The notes beneath the pieces are model-generated. The model was not told the origin of the DNA. It saw only the letters and a program-made list of their open reading frames with translations, and made no database searches. From Bordetella parapertussis (lineage in GTDB: Bacteria > Pseudomonadota > Gammaproteobacteria > Burkholderiales > Burkholderiaceae_A): a stretch of DNA of 44,457 nucleotides. The position numbers and the translations under genes are program-made. Of this stretch, positions 1-6,267 are shown piece by piece (position 1 is the first letter of the stretch; each line of letters starts with the position of its first letter). The stretch spans positions 1 to 44,457 of the forward strand of contig CAMAZF010000018.1 of assembly GCA_945862985.1 (NCBI GenBank). Reading direction: 5' to 3'.

Positions 1-48
1 ATCTTCGCGCAACACTGCACCAGTTTCCAGAGACAGTCATGGCCCATC

Positions 49-149
49 CTCAATGACTTTCGCCATGTTTAAAACCCTCCGTGTTGTAAAAGCCCTCCGA
101 TGGAGGGCCGACGCGTGCTTCCCGTTTGGTTGCCTAGCGAGTGCTAGAC
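49..149. repeat. Direct repeat copy A (shortened)
   Basis: Positions 49-92 equal 721-764 and 91-149 equal 791-849. This copy lacks the 28 bases at 764-791 that copy B has between the two halves. It contains a 7-bp hairpin (GCCCTCC-GAT-GGAGGGC, 92-108) and a second small hairpin (CTAGC-GAGT-GCTAG, 134-147). Read on the minus strand it holds a terminator-like stem, then a GGAGGG ribosome-binding-like site, then ATG and codons for MAKVIE. Only about four T residues follow the stem here, so it should terminate less well than copy B. Confidence 0.85.
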
Positions 150-474
150 CACATTGCCGGAGGGCGACCACCTTGCCCGGGAGGGCAGGTTGGTATGGGC
201 GTTAGCCCAACTCTCAATGGTATAAAGAGAGCGCGTGAAAACCCAAGTAGTATCAAGGAGGAGGCAGAGATTGATTTCAAAGTACCGCAATGAAGTCCTC
301 GTCGGCTGCTTAGTCTATGTCGCGCTTGTAGCCAAAGACCTCGTTAGCCTCTTACGGCAGCTCACCTAGAGCGTCGGCGCTTAGGGCCCCCGTAGGCAGC
401 AAGGATCGAAGTTATTTATGAACTGAACCGCTCCGGGTTTCGTGGCAACTGTTTGTCGAGGCTCGCAGACAGTC
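150..474. other. Gene-free stretch, probable decayed DNA
   Basis: No convincing reading frame is present. On the minus strand short coding-looking pieces (for example one reading EANEVFGYKRDID) are separated by stop codons, which suggests an old decayed gene that I cannot identify. There are small G/C-rich inverted repeats near 160-215. I see no promoter or RNA gene that I would defend. Confidence 0.4.
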
Positions 475-646
475 AGATTGTGGGCGCGCTCAAACGCATC
501 GAGGCGTTCTGGCTTGGTCCTCCCGCCGGGATGTATCAAAGCTCGAAGCCCCGCTCATCGCACCACTCGATCAGCGCGGTCGACCGAAGTTCAGGGCAGT
601 TATCTAGGCGCAGTGCCTCAGGAAGGCCATAAACCTCGTCTGCTAG
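475..646 (-). pseudogene. Degraded IS3-family transposase (OrfB) fragment
   Basis: The minus-strand frame from 646 down encodes LADEVYGLPEALRLDN, then PEL, EWCDERGFEL, a stop codon, and YIPAGGPSQNAS. This follows the order of the IS3-family OrfB catalytic core: the second catalytic Asp in LRxDNGPE, then EW..., then the YIQPGKPxQNA motif. The in-frame stop inside the core and frame loss after QNA show it is not functional. It lies between the two copies of the hairpin repeat, but no clean IS ends or target duplication are visible. The family call is by motif memory; the rest of the element is missing or unreadable. Confidence 0.7.
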
Positions 647-720
647 CCGTCTCGATCGAAGCGCCAGATGTTAAAGCGCAGCCCAATGTGTTCAACAGCG
701 ACAGACGTGAAACGTCCGTT

Positions 721-849
721 CTCAATGACTTTCGCCATGTTTAAAACCCTCCGTGTTGTAAAAGAACGATGTGGAGGGCAGAAACAAAAAAGCCCTCCGA
801 TGGAGGGCCGACGCGTGCTTCCCGTTTGGTTGCCTAGCGAGTGCTAGAC
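721..849. repeat. Direct repeat copy B (full length)
   Basis: Full copy of the repeat seen at 49-149, with 28 extra bases (764-791) that include a GGAGGG able to pair with the CCCTCC near 747 and an A6 run. On the minus strand it starts just beyond the GNAT toxin gene and reads: small hairpin, strong terminator stem with T6, ribosome-binding-like GGAGGG, ATG and MAKVIE codons. The minus-strand frame from that ATG (738) stops after 31 codons, so no intact gene follows. Confidence 0.85.
786..808 (-). terminator. Rho-independent terminator of the toxin-antitoxin operon
   Basis: Minus-strand stem GCCCTCC/GGAGGGC with a 3-nt loop (808-792), followed by six T residues (791-786). It lies about 60 nt past the stop codon of the GNAT toxin gene and faces the right way to end that transcript. 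Confidence 0.8.
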
Positions 850-865
850 AAAGCTGTCAAGCGTT

Positions 866-1387
866 TTAGGTTGATTGGGGCGGTTTGATCGCCTGCATCA
901 AGCGACGCGCGTCCTTCAACAATAGGATCAACTGCCGATCGTGTGTTGGCGTGGACTCAAAACCGAAACGCCTATAAAACGCATCGGCCTCGGCATCAAT
1001 GGGGTGAGTCAGTAGCGCCCGGATTCCGGCCTGATCAGCAATGCCGACCGTGCGTTTAATAGCGTCCTGCAACAAACTGAAGCCCAGCCCACGCTTCTGG
1101 TAATCCAGATCCACAGCGAGCCTGGCCAGAATGACCAGCGGGATCGGATACTGCCCCATGCCACGCCAAATGCGCTCCGGGGCATCCAGCGTGTCGATCT
1201 GACCGACCGTCAAGCTGTAATACCCAGCGACGCGATCCTCGTCACAGGCCACAAAGGTGCGCGCCGAACCGCTGCCTTGCGCTTGGAGGGCATGATGCAG
1301 CAGCCATTGCGTGAGCGCAGGTTTTCCACAGTCAAACACTTCCAGGTGGTGCGAGGCCCTCAGCGCTTGGGGGGCCAAAATGTTCAC
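866..1387 (-). CDS. GNAT-family toxin of a DUF1778/GNAT toxin-antitoxin pair (TacT-like)
   Basis: Predicted N-acetyltransferase of about 173 residues. Known TacT/AtaT-type members acetylate the amino group of charged tRNA and block translation. Visible features are ILARLAVD followed by the acetyl-CoA loop YQKRGLG (about residues 96-102) and the catalytic-type Tyr138 in AFYRRFGFE, both characteristic of this toxin branch. I chose the GTG at 1387 because it overlaps the antitoxin stop (GTGA), giving the expected coupling; a GTG 12 nt earlier is possible. It is the second gene of the pair and is followed by a strong terminator. It appears intact. The tRNA target cannot be read from sequence. Confidence 0.88.
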   Translation of the reverse strand: MNILAPQALRASHHLEVFDCGKPALTQWLLHHALQAQGSGSARTFVACDEDRVAGYYSLTVGQIDTLDAPERIWRGMGQYPIPLVILARLAVDLDYQKRGLGFSLLQDAIKRTVGIADQAGIRALLTHPIDAEADAFYRRFGFESTPTHDRQLILLLKDARRLMQAIKPPQST

Positions 1388-1671
1388 TGACCTGCCCACA
1401 CAGGCTTGCGAGAAAACAGGTGGGCCAACCCGGGGTTGTCCGATTCTGGGCGGTCCAGCATCTCCAGTAGTGCTTGATATTGGCTACCAGACACCATGAA
1501 CAGGCGCTGGTCGAGCAAAGTCTGCTCCGCAGCTTGGTAGGCGGCGTCAAGAATAAAGTCGGTCAGAGACTTGTGGGCCACTTCGGCCGCACGGCGCAGC
1601 ACGGTCTCCTGCTCCGGGGTGGCACGCAGGCCGAGGCGTGCGGAGCGGGTGTTGGTCATGGCGGTAGGCAT
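1384..1671 (-). CDS. DUF1778 ribbon-helix-helix antitoxin (TacA-like)
   Basis: Protein of 95 residues. The N-terminal part (TRSARLGLRATPEQ..., about residues 7-50) matches the DUF1778 ribbon-helix-helix DNA-binding domain, and the C-terminal half, which in this family wraps the toxin, contains the DRPESDNPGLAHLFSRKPVW motif typical of these antitoxins. The ATG at 1671 was chosen over earlier in-frame starts because a GGAG lies 7 nt before it. It is first in the operon and overlaps the toxin gene by 4 nt. The family normally represses its own operon together with the toxin; a candidate operator lies just upstream. Confidence 0.88.
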   Translation of the reverse strand: MPTAMTNTRSARLGLRATPEQETVLRRAAEVAHKSLTDFILDAAYQAAEQTLLDQRLFMVSGSQYQALLEMLDRPESDNPGLAHLFSRKPVWAGQ

Positions 1672-1687
1672 GGGCGAACTCCAAAAA

Positions 1688-1713
1688 TGTACGAATGACT
1701 CAACGTTAGTACA
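1688..1713. promoter_or_regulatory. Candidate autoregulatory operator of the DUF1778/GNAT operon
   Basis: Inverted repeat TGTAC-N16-GTACA, with half-site centres 21 bp apart (two helical turns), located 17 bp upstream of the antitoxin start. This is the right position and geometry for a ribbon-helix-helix repressor, but 5-bp arms can occur by chance. Confidence 0.4.
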
Positions 1714-1855
1714 GAAGACGCACATATGTCCAGTGACGGGGCGTGGATCATGACCCCATCTTCACGATGGTGAGCGTCTCTGCACATCACGGGGCGGTTC
1801 AGGCCGAGTGGAATTGCACAAAGCAGGCATGCGGAATACTGTAGGCGCACATTTA

Positions 1856-1942
1856 ATGGCGAATGGAGAACCTGTCAGTTCGCTGGCTTTTGAACAGGAC
1901 CAGATCATGGCCGCGTTGGATTTTCTGTCTCAAGGTTACTGA
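1856..1942 (+). CDS. Possible 28-residue ORF coupled to the thioesterase gene
   Basis: Short reading frame MANGEPVSSLAF...LDFLSQGY whose TGA overlaps the thioesterase ATG by one base (TGATG). Its codons look like native coding sequence of this genome (GCC, CTG, CAG, GAC rich). The frame stays open upstream to 1754. It could be a leader peptide, or the surviving C-terminal end of a gene cut when the toxin-antitoxin block arrived. I recognise no family, and no good ribosome-binding site precedes the ATG. Confidence 0.3.
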   Translation: MANGEPVSSLAFEQDQIMAALDFLSQGY

Positions 1943-2370
1943 TGTCCACCCAACCCATATCCCTAGAGTCGTTCCCTCTGCGCTCCTACGAGAAACTGCG
2001 CTACGGCGACACGGATCGCCAGGGCCACGTCAACAACGCGGTCTTTTCGACCTTCCTGGAGACAGGGCGGGTGGAGTTTCTGCACGCGCAAGGGGCCCGA
2101 GTCATGGACGAGGACTGCTCCTTCGTGATCGCCCGTCTGGAGCTCGACTTTCTGAGAGAAGTTCTTTGGCCAGGCTCCGTTGAGATTGGCACGGGCGTGG
2201 AACGCGTCGGAACATCCTCCATCAGCCTCTCGCAGGCGGTCTTCCAGAATGGAGTGTGTGTGGCCAAGGCGAAGACCACCGTGGTTCATGTGAACAATCA
2301 GACGCGGCGCTCCCAGCCACTCTCAGAAGAGGCCGTGGGGCGTCTGAAGGCGTTGATGGTGACGGCGTAA
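1942..2370 (+). CDS. Acyl-CoA thioesterase, hot-dog fold (YbgC/4-hydroxybenzoyl-CoA thioesterase type)
   Basis: Cytoplasmic 142-residue protein of the usual length for a single hot-dog domain. The hallmark YGDTDRQGHVNNAVF (about residues 21-35) carries the catalytic-type Asp and the following HVNN turn, where the helix start binds the thioester carbonyl. The family hydrolyses short, medium or aromatic acyl-CoA esters; this protein's substrate is not predictable. An AAGG lies 8-11 nt upstream of the ATG. It is flanked by accessory genes on both sides and has no obvious operon partner. Confidence 0.85.
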   Translation: MSTQPISLESFPLRSYEKLRYGDTDRQGHVNNAVFSTFLETGRVEFLHAQGARVMDEDCSFVIARLELDFLREVLWPGSVEIGTGVERVGTSSISLSQAVFQNGVCVAKAKTTVVHVNNQTRRSQPLSEEAVGRLKALMVTA

Positions 2371-2374
2371 TCGA

Positions 2375-2573
2375 CTATACGAACCGGGCAGGCTTGCGTT
2401 TGGCTATGCCCGCTGCCATTCGGTTGGCCTCTTCAATCACCGCCGGGCGCTTGGCCGCTGGGGTGCAGAGCAGGGCAGGGTCAGGAAGCCACCCCATGCA
2501 CGCCGTCTTGAAAGTTGAGTCGAAACACAGGACGCACGGCGGCGAGGGCTTTTCGAATGATCAAGGATTCCAT
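2375..2573 (-). pseudogene. Possible frameshifted small gene, family unknown
   Basis: Two overlapping minus-strand frames look coding. One starts with ATG at 2573 (MESLIIRKALAAVRPVFR...) and stops near 2480. The other gives WLPDPALLCTPAAKRP and EEANRMAAGIAKRKPARFV and stops at 2375. The second could be a 40-residue ORF starting at 2497, but no ribosome-binding site is present. A single frameshift would join them. I do not recognise the product. This is the only content seen in the 280-bp gap between the thioesterase and nuclease genes. Confidence 0.3.
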
Positions 2574-2650
2574 ACAGTCATTAAACCTGAACGGATCAAC
2601 CCACGCAGGCTCACTCCGTGATCCGCTCGTAGGCGATCCTATCTTGCACT

Positions 2651-4561
2651 ATGGTCAATCCTCGCTACCTCACCAAGTCTCGCTTCAAGCTGGCCGTAGA
2701 GTGCCCCACCAAGCTCTTTTATACGGGCAAGGGCAGCCTCTACCGCAACACCAAGTCTGAAGACAGCTTCCTTCAGGCCTTGGCCGATGGCGGCTTTCAG
2801 GTGGGGAAAATGGCCACCATGCTGTTTCCCGAGGGCATTGAAGTCACCGAAACCAGCAATGCACAGGCCTTGGCCCGCACCCAGGCGCTCCTCTCACAGC
2901 ACACCAACATCACCCTGTTCGAGGCCGCGGTCGCGTTCGAGGGTTTTCTGGTTCGGGTAGACATCCTGGTCAAGCGTGGCCACTCCATCGACCTCATCGA
3001 AGTCAAGGCCAAGTCCTTCAATTCAGAGGATCCTCAAATCTCGGGCACGCGCACCCGCATCCTCTCGGACATGCTGCCCTACATCCAAGACATTGCCTTC
3101 CAAAAGCATGTGGTCTCGCTTGCATATCCTCAAGCCAGCATTCGCTGCTTTCTCATGATGCCGGACAAGGCCGTCACCGCTGCAGTCAATGGCCTAAACC
3201 AGTGCTTCAAAATCCGGCGGTCTCAAGCGCCCGGGCAGGCTCACCCCTCTACCGAGGTGCTGCTCTCTGCCCAGGCCGAATCGCATGTGCAGGCCTGCTC
3301 GCAGCTGCTCGCCAAGGTCCCTGTCGACGAATACGTCGAGCACGTGCTCACCTCACCCCTTGACTACCCAGGCGCTCGGCCCGGTGCTCAGAGTTCCCTG
3401 GCCGAGATGGCCATCCACTGGGCGCAGGCCTATGCCATTGACACCAAACTGGCTCCGGTGGCCCACTCAGGCTGCACGGGCTGCGAATTCCGCGAGCCTA
3501 CGGGTGGGCCGCTGCTCAGCGGGTATCACGAGTGCCTCAGTCAATCCATGGGCCTCACCCGTTCGCAGATCGATGCCGGCACCGTGCTCGACATCTGGAA
3601 CTTTCGCCAGAAGGACAAGCTGCTCGCACAAGGGGTTTATCAGTTCCACCAGGTCACCGAAGACGACATCAAGGTCAAGAACGACAGAGAGGGGCTGAGC
3701 TACAGCCAGCGGCAGTGGATGCAGGTCAAGGGCATCCCGCCTGAAGACGACCGAGGCGGCTTTTACTTCAACGCTGAATACTTCAACGATCAGCGGCGCA
3801 ACTGGCGCTACCCCCTGCACATGATCGACTTCGAGACCTGTACCGTGGCCCTGCCATTTTTTAAGGGCATGCGGCCCTACGAATCTGTGGCCTTTCAGTT
3901 CTCTCACCATGTGGTTCAAGCCGATGGGAGCATTCAACACCGCACCCAAGCGCTCATCGCTGCGCCGGGCGAGTTTCCCAACTACGCCTTTGTGCGCGCA
4001 CTTCGCAAAGCCCTAGGGCACGACAATGGCACCATCTTTCGCTGGGCGCCTCACGAGAACACCATCCTCACCCACATCCGCGATCAACTCCTCGAGCGGC
4101 AAGACTGCGAAGATGCAGCAGAGCTCATAGAGTTCATCGAGCGCATCACCACGGGCGGGCCCCGCGACATGGTGGACTTGCGCAAGATTGCCCTTGCGGC
4201 GTATTTCCACCCTCAAACCAAAGGCAGCACGTCCATCAAGGCTGTGCTGCCCGCTGTGCTTCAAACCTCCGAGCGTCTGCGCACTAAGTACGCTCGGCCC
4301 ATCTACGGAACCCTCATTCCCTCGCTCAACTTCACCGAAGGCATCGCCTGGGGACTAGACCCCTATGCGCAGCTCAAAGGCCTCGATCACCAAGAGGTGG
4401 CCGAAGGGGGTGCGGCTGCCATGGCCTATGCGCGTCTGCAGTTTGAAGATCTGCAGCCCACCGAGCGGTCTCGCATCGAGCAGTCTCTGCTGCGTTACTG
4501 TGAGCTCGACAGCATGGCCATGGTCATGATTCTTGAGGCCTGGCAGGAGTGGGCCGAGTAG
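2651..4561 (+). CDS. DUF2779 protein: Cas4-like PD-(D/E)XK nuclease fused to a DEDD-type exonuclease
   Basis: A 636-residue cytoplasmic protein with two apparent nuclease modules. The N-terminal module shows D104 and E117-V-K119 (RVDILVKRG...LIEVKA), the PD-(D/E)XK pattern. Four cysteines, C18 plus C275, C278 and C295, are arranged as in the iron-sulfur cluster of Cas4/AddB-like nucleases. The C-terminal DUF2779 module begins at HMIDFETC (D393, E395), continues through PYESVAFQFSHH, and ends with Y616-CEL-D620, the YxxxD form of an RNase-H-fold DEDD exonuclease. The protein is full length and appears intact. Its biological role is not established; nuclease activity is inferred from motifs. 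It stands alone on the plus strand, beside toxin-antitoxin genes, a setting compatible with mobile-element or defence functions. Confidence 0.85.
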   Translation: MVNPRYLTKSRFKLAVECPTKLFYTGKGSLYRNTKSEDSFLQALADGGFQVGKMATMLFPEGIEVTETSNAQALARTQALLSQHTNITLFEAAVAFEGFLVRVDILVKRGHSIDLIEVKAKSFNSEDPQISGTRTRILSDMLPYIQDIAFQKHVVSLAYPQASIRCFLMMPDKAVTAAVNGLNQCFKIRRSQAPGQAHPSTEVLLSAQAESHVQACSQLLAKVPVDEYVEHVLTSPLDYPGARPGAQSSLAEMAIHWAQAYAIDTKLAPVAHSGCTGCEFREPTGGPLLSGYHECLSQSMGLTRSQIDAGTVLDIWNFRQKDKLLAQGVYQFHQVTEDDIKVKNDREGLSYSQRQWMQVKGIPPEDDRGGFYFNAEYFNDQRRNWRYPLHMIDFETCTVALPFFKGMRPYESVAFQFSHHVVQADGSIQHRTQALIAAPGEFPNYAFVRALRKALGHDNGTIFRWAPHENTILTHIRDQLLERQDCEDAAELIEFIERITTGGPRDMVDLRKIALAAYFHPQTKGSTSIKAVLPAVLQTSERLRTKYARPIYGTLIPSLNFTEGIAWGLDPYAQLKGLDHQEVAEGGAAAMAYARLQFEDLQPTERSRIEQSLLRYCELDSMAMVMILEAWQEWAE

Positions 4562-4606
4562 GGGCAGGTATTTGACAGATATACGCAACACGTCATTATT
4601 TGAACC

Positions 4607-4888
4607 GTGCCGATAAGATCGTTTTAATGTGCCGACACCCAAAAACTATTTTCCGGATATGTGGTCAGGCGCTGGGTTTCAATTGCGCGACAGGCGCTGA
4701 GAAAGCTAGAAATGTTGGAGTGGTCCGAGAGTCTAGAGGATCTCAGAGTGCCTCCTGGCAATCGACTAGAAGCACTCAGAGGCGATAAAAGGGGCCAGTA
4801 CAGCATTCGGATCAACGATCAGTGGCGTCTGTGTTTTCGCTGGACTGCCGAAGGAGCTTTCGACGTTGAAATCGTTGACCACCATTGA
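4607..4888 (+). pseudogene. HigB/RelE-type toxin gene with an early nonsense codon
   Basis: From GTG 4607 the frame reads MPIRSF, then TAA (4625-4627), then CADTQKLFSGYVVRRW..., and continues to the stop at 4888. Family members begin with a segment like IKSF(K/R)C.DT..LF, so the stop sits inside the conserved first strand. The rest is well preserved: LRVPPGNRLEALRG, GQYSIRINDQWRLCFRW, VEIVDHH. The family consists of ribosome-dependent mRNA interferases. Internal starts exist (GTG 4661) but would drop the first strand and lack a good ribosome-binding site, so the toxin is probably dead. The sequence is richer in A/T than its surroundings. Confidence 0.8.
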
Positions 4889-4900
4889 ATTGAGAAAAAA

Positions 4901-5200
4901 ATGAGACGAATGACGCCTATTTCGCCGGGTGAAATCTTAGATGAGGAATTCCTAAAGCCCCTTGGCCTGTCCAAGTACAGGCTTGCTAAAGAGATCGGCG
5001 TCCCAGCGGGTCGAATCAGTGAGATTGTCGCGGGACGCCGCGCCGTAACTGCAGATACAGACTTACGGTTATGTAAATACTTTGGTTTAAGTGAGGGGTG
5101 GTGGTTGCGCGGCCAGGTACGCTACGACACAGAGCAGGCCAAGCGTACCTTGCACAAGGAGTTGGCAAAGATAAAGCAGTGTTCGTTGCTGGCTGTGTAA
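4901..5200 (+). CDS. higA: HigA-family XRE antitoxin
   Basis: A 99-residue protein with an N-terminal PISPGEILDEEFLKPLGLS segment and a helix-turn-helix (about residues 20-65: KYRLAKEIGVPAGRISEIVAGRRAVTAD..., shown in parts), the standard HigA layout of toxin-first operons. It begins 12 nt after the toxin frame ends. Known members bind HigB and repress the higBA promoter. With the toxin apparently inactivated, this copy may persist as an orphan repressor, or protect against related HigB toxins. A start at the second ATG (4910) is equally possible. Confidence 0.88.
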   Translation: MRRMTPISPGEILDEEFLKPLGLSKYRLAKEIGVPAGRISEIVAGRRAVTADTDLRLCKYFGLSEGWWLRGQVRYDTEQAKRTLHKELAKIKQCSLLAV

Positions 5201-5262
5201 GTATTGGTGGTGCGTAAGCACACGAAGTCCGACGACTTGAAGATTGGTTCGAGGTCCCAATA

Positions 5263-5469
5263 ATGGCCACACGCTCCCCCGCCGTCATCGGCGAGATCAT
5301 CGAGTTGGCGCTCAGCGACCATGTGAGCTTCCAGCAGATTCAAGCCATGTATGGACTGAAACCTGACGAGGTCAAGGCGCTCATGCGCCAACACCTCAAG
5401 CGAGGAAGCTACCTGGCCTGGCGTAGGCGAGTTCGCGCCTTCTCTGACAGACGGGAGACTTACAAGTGA
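5263..5469 (+). CDS. DUF2805 (TIGR03643-type) small protein
   Basis: A 68-residue protein. The pattern IIELALSDH.SF..IQ..YGL...EVKALMR.HLK...Y..WR.RV (about residues 12-58) matches the DUF2805 family, short helical proteins that resemble a helix-turn-helix and end in a basic WRxRV segment. Function is unknown. Its 3' end overlaps the convergent folB-family gene by 10 nt. It is unrelated to the adjacent higBA remnant as far as can be seen. Confidence 0.75.
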   Translation: MATRSPAVIGEIIELALSDHVSFQQIQAMYGLKPDEVKALMRQHLKRGSYLAWRRRVRAFSDRRETYK

Positions 5470-5843
5470 GTGCGCAGTTCGGCAAGCGCGCTTGCGCTCA
5501 CGTGTAAGCGCACACCCAGCGAGCCGCTCTGGGCCCTCACGGGAGACTTGCAGAGGGCGATCTCGAGCGACTCGATAGCCTCATAAGCCGCACACGCCTC
5601 GACAATGCGAGTGATGAGCCGCTCTTGAGTGTCGTAGTGGCCATCAGCGGCCAGGCGTTCAATTTCAACCACGAGCGGGTCGTAATCGAAGACATAGGCC
5701 ATGCCATCCTCTGGTATGAGCACGAGGCTGGAGCTGATCTGCAGTGTGAGATCGAGGATGTGATGATCGGGCACGGTATCGCCCGGGCCATACGTCCCAA
5801 TGCGGGTGGAGAGGCGAAGCCCCTGGAGTTCAATACAGCTCAT
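5460..5843 (-). CDS. FolB-family protein (dihydroneopterin aldolase-like)
   Basis: About 127 residues, the usual size of the dihydroneopterin aldolase/epimerase fold, which acts in folate synthesis. Visible are IELQGLRLSTRIGTYGPGD at the N-terminus, YDPLVVEIERLA in the middle, ETLI-like TQERLITRIVEAC, and CKSP near the C-terminus, where the catalytic Lys normally sits. An ungapped alignment puts Gly or Asp where the conserved catalytic Glu (E22 in the Staphylococcus enzyme) should be, so the canonical aldolase reaction is uncertain. The ATG at 5843 was preferred over a GTG 9 nt earlier. Both starts lie inside the 19-bp repeat that also marks the end of the DUF2130 gene. Confidence 0.75.
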   Translation of the reverse strand: MSCIELQGLRLSTRIGTYGPGDTVPDHHILDLTLQISSSLVLIPEDGMAYVFDYDPLVVEIERLAADGHYDTQERLITRIVEACAAYEAIESLEIALCKSPVRAQSGSLGVRLHVSASALAELRTHL

Positions 5844-5856
5844 GAGGCTCACGATT
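5838..5856. repeat. 19-bp direct repeat, left copy
   Basis: The 19-mer GCTCATGAGGCTCACGATT is identical to 6249-6267. On the minus strand this copy supplies the start codon region of the folB-family gene. The two copies flank the TumA-like gene, with a unit length of 411 bp. Confidence 0.95.
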
Positions 5857-5860
5857 TTCG

Positions 5861-6211
5861 TTATGCCAAGATTTGATAGCTCTGGGCGCGTACCACGGGG
5901 CGCAGAGCTCGATCATTCTTTTCCATTGTCACGAGTCCATAGCGCGACATGGTTTTGAGTGTGCGTGAGAGGTTACCTTGCTTGCGGCCAGTCAGGTCTG
6001 AAAGCTCGCTGATAGATGCAGGGCGAGCGGCACGGATAACCTCCAGGAGCGCGCGATTTTCGTCGCTTAACACCTGTGACAGTGATCGCATAGAGGTGAA
6101 CCAAATTTTCGGATCGGATGCTTTGGGCCTGATTTCTCCCTTTGCAATGGCCAACATCCGCTCACGAATCCGATCTTGTGAGGCGATGCCAATTTTAATG
6201 ACTTTCATCAT
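5861..6211 (-). CDS. TumA-like HTH antitoxin (HVO_A0114-type DNA-binding protein), without its toxin
   Basis: A 116-residue protein with a C-terminal winged helix-turn-helix (about residues 55-105: NRALLEVIRAARPASISELSDL, then TGRKQGNLSRTLKTMSRYGLV, in parts). This matches the HTH proteins that pair with TumE/DUF6516 toxins. In that pairing the toxin gene precedes the antitoxin; here only about 40 nt separate the start codon from the end of the DUF2130 gene, so no toxin gene fits. ATG 6211 or 6208 is preferred to a TTG at 6217. The gene lies exactly between two 19-bp direct repeats, which suggests that it was inserted. It could also be a MarR-like regulator. Confidence 0.7.
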   Translation of the reverse strand: MMKVIKIGIASQDRIRERMLAIAKGEIRPKASDPKIWFTSMRSLSQVLSDENRALLEVIRAARPASISELSDLTGRKQGNLSRTLKTMSRYGLVTMEKNDRALRPVVRAQSYQILA

Positions 6212-6248
6212 TTCCAAAGTATATCTGCTGGTGATATGTCTTGAAGTT

Positions 6249-6267
6249 GCTCATGAGGCTCACGATT
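6249..6267. repeat. 19-bp direct repeat, right copy
   Basis: Identical to 5838-5856. On the minus strand it spans the stop codon of the DUF2130 gene (TGA, 6262-6260), and a vestigial folB-type ATG lies at 6254, five bases after that stop. This suggests the two genes were once directly adjacent. Confidence 0.95.

Noticed and set aside
442-744. 100-codon open frame on the plus strand
   Set aside because: It is antisense to the decayed IS3 transposase fragment and runs into the repeat; composition and content fit a chance frame.
49-849. Integron attC sites flanking gene cassettes
   Set aside because: The repeats lack a convincing GTTRRRY core and matching inverse core, and no integrase is seen. 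The cassette-like layout is kept only as a finding to test.
5201-5262. Segment with GGTTCGAGGTCCC resembling a tRNA T-arm
   Set aside because: No acceptor, D-arm or anticodon stem can be built around it; it is the leader of the DUF2805 gene.
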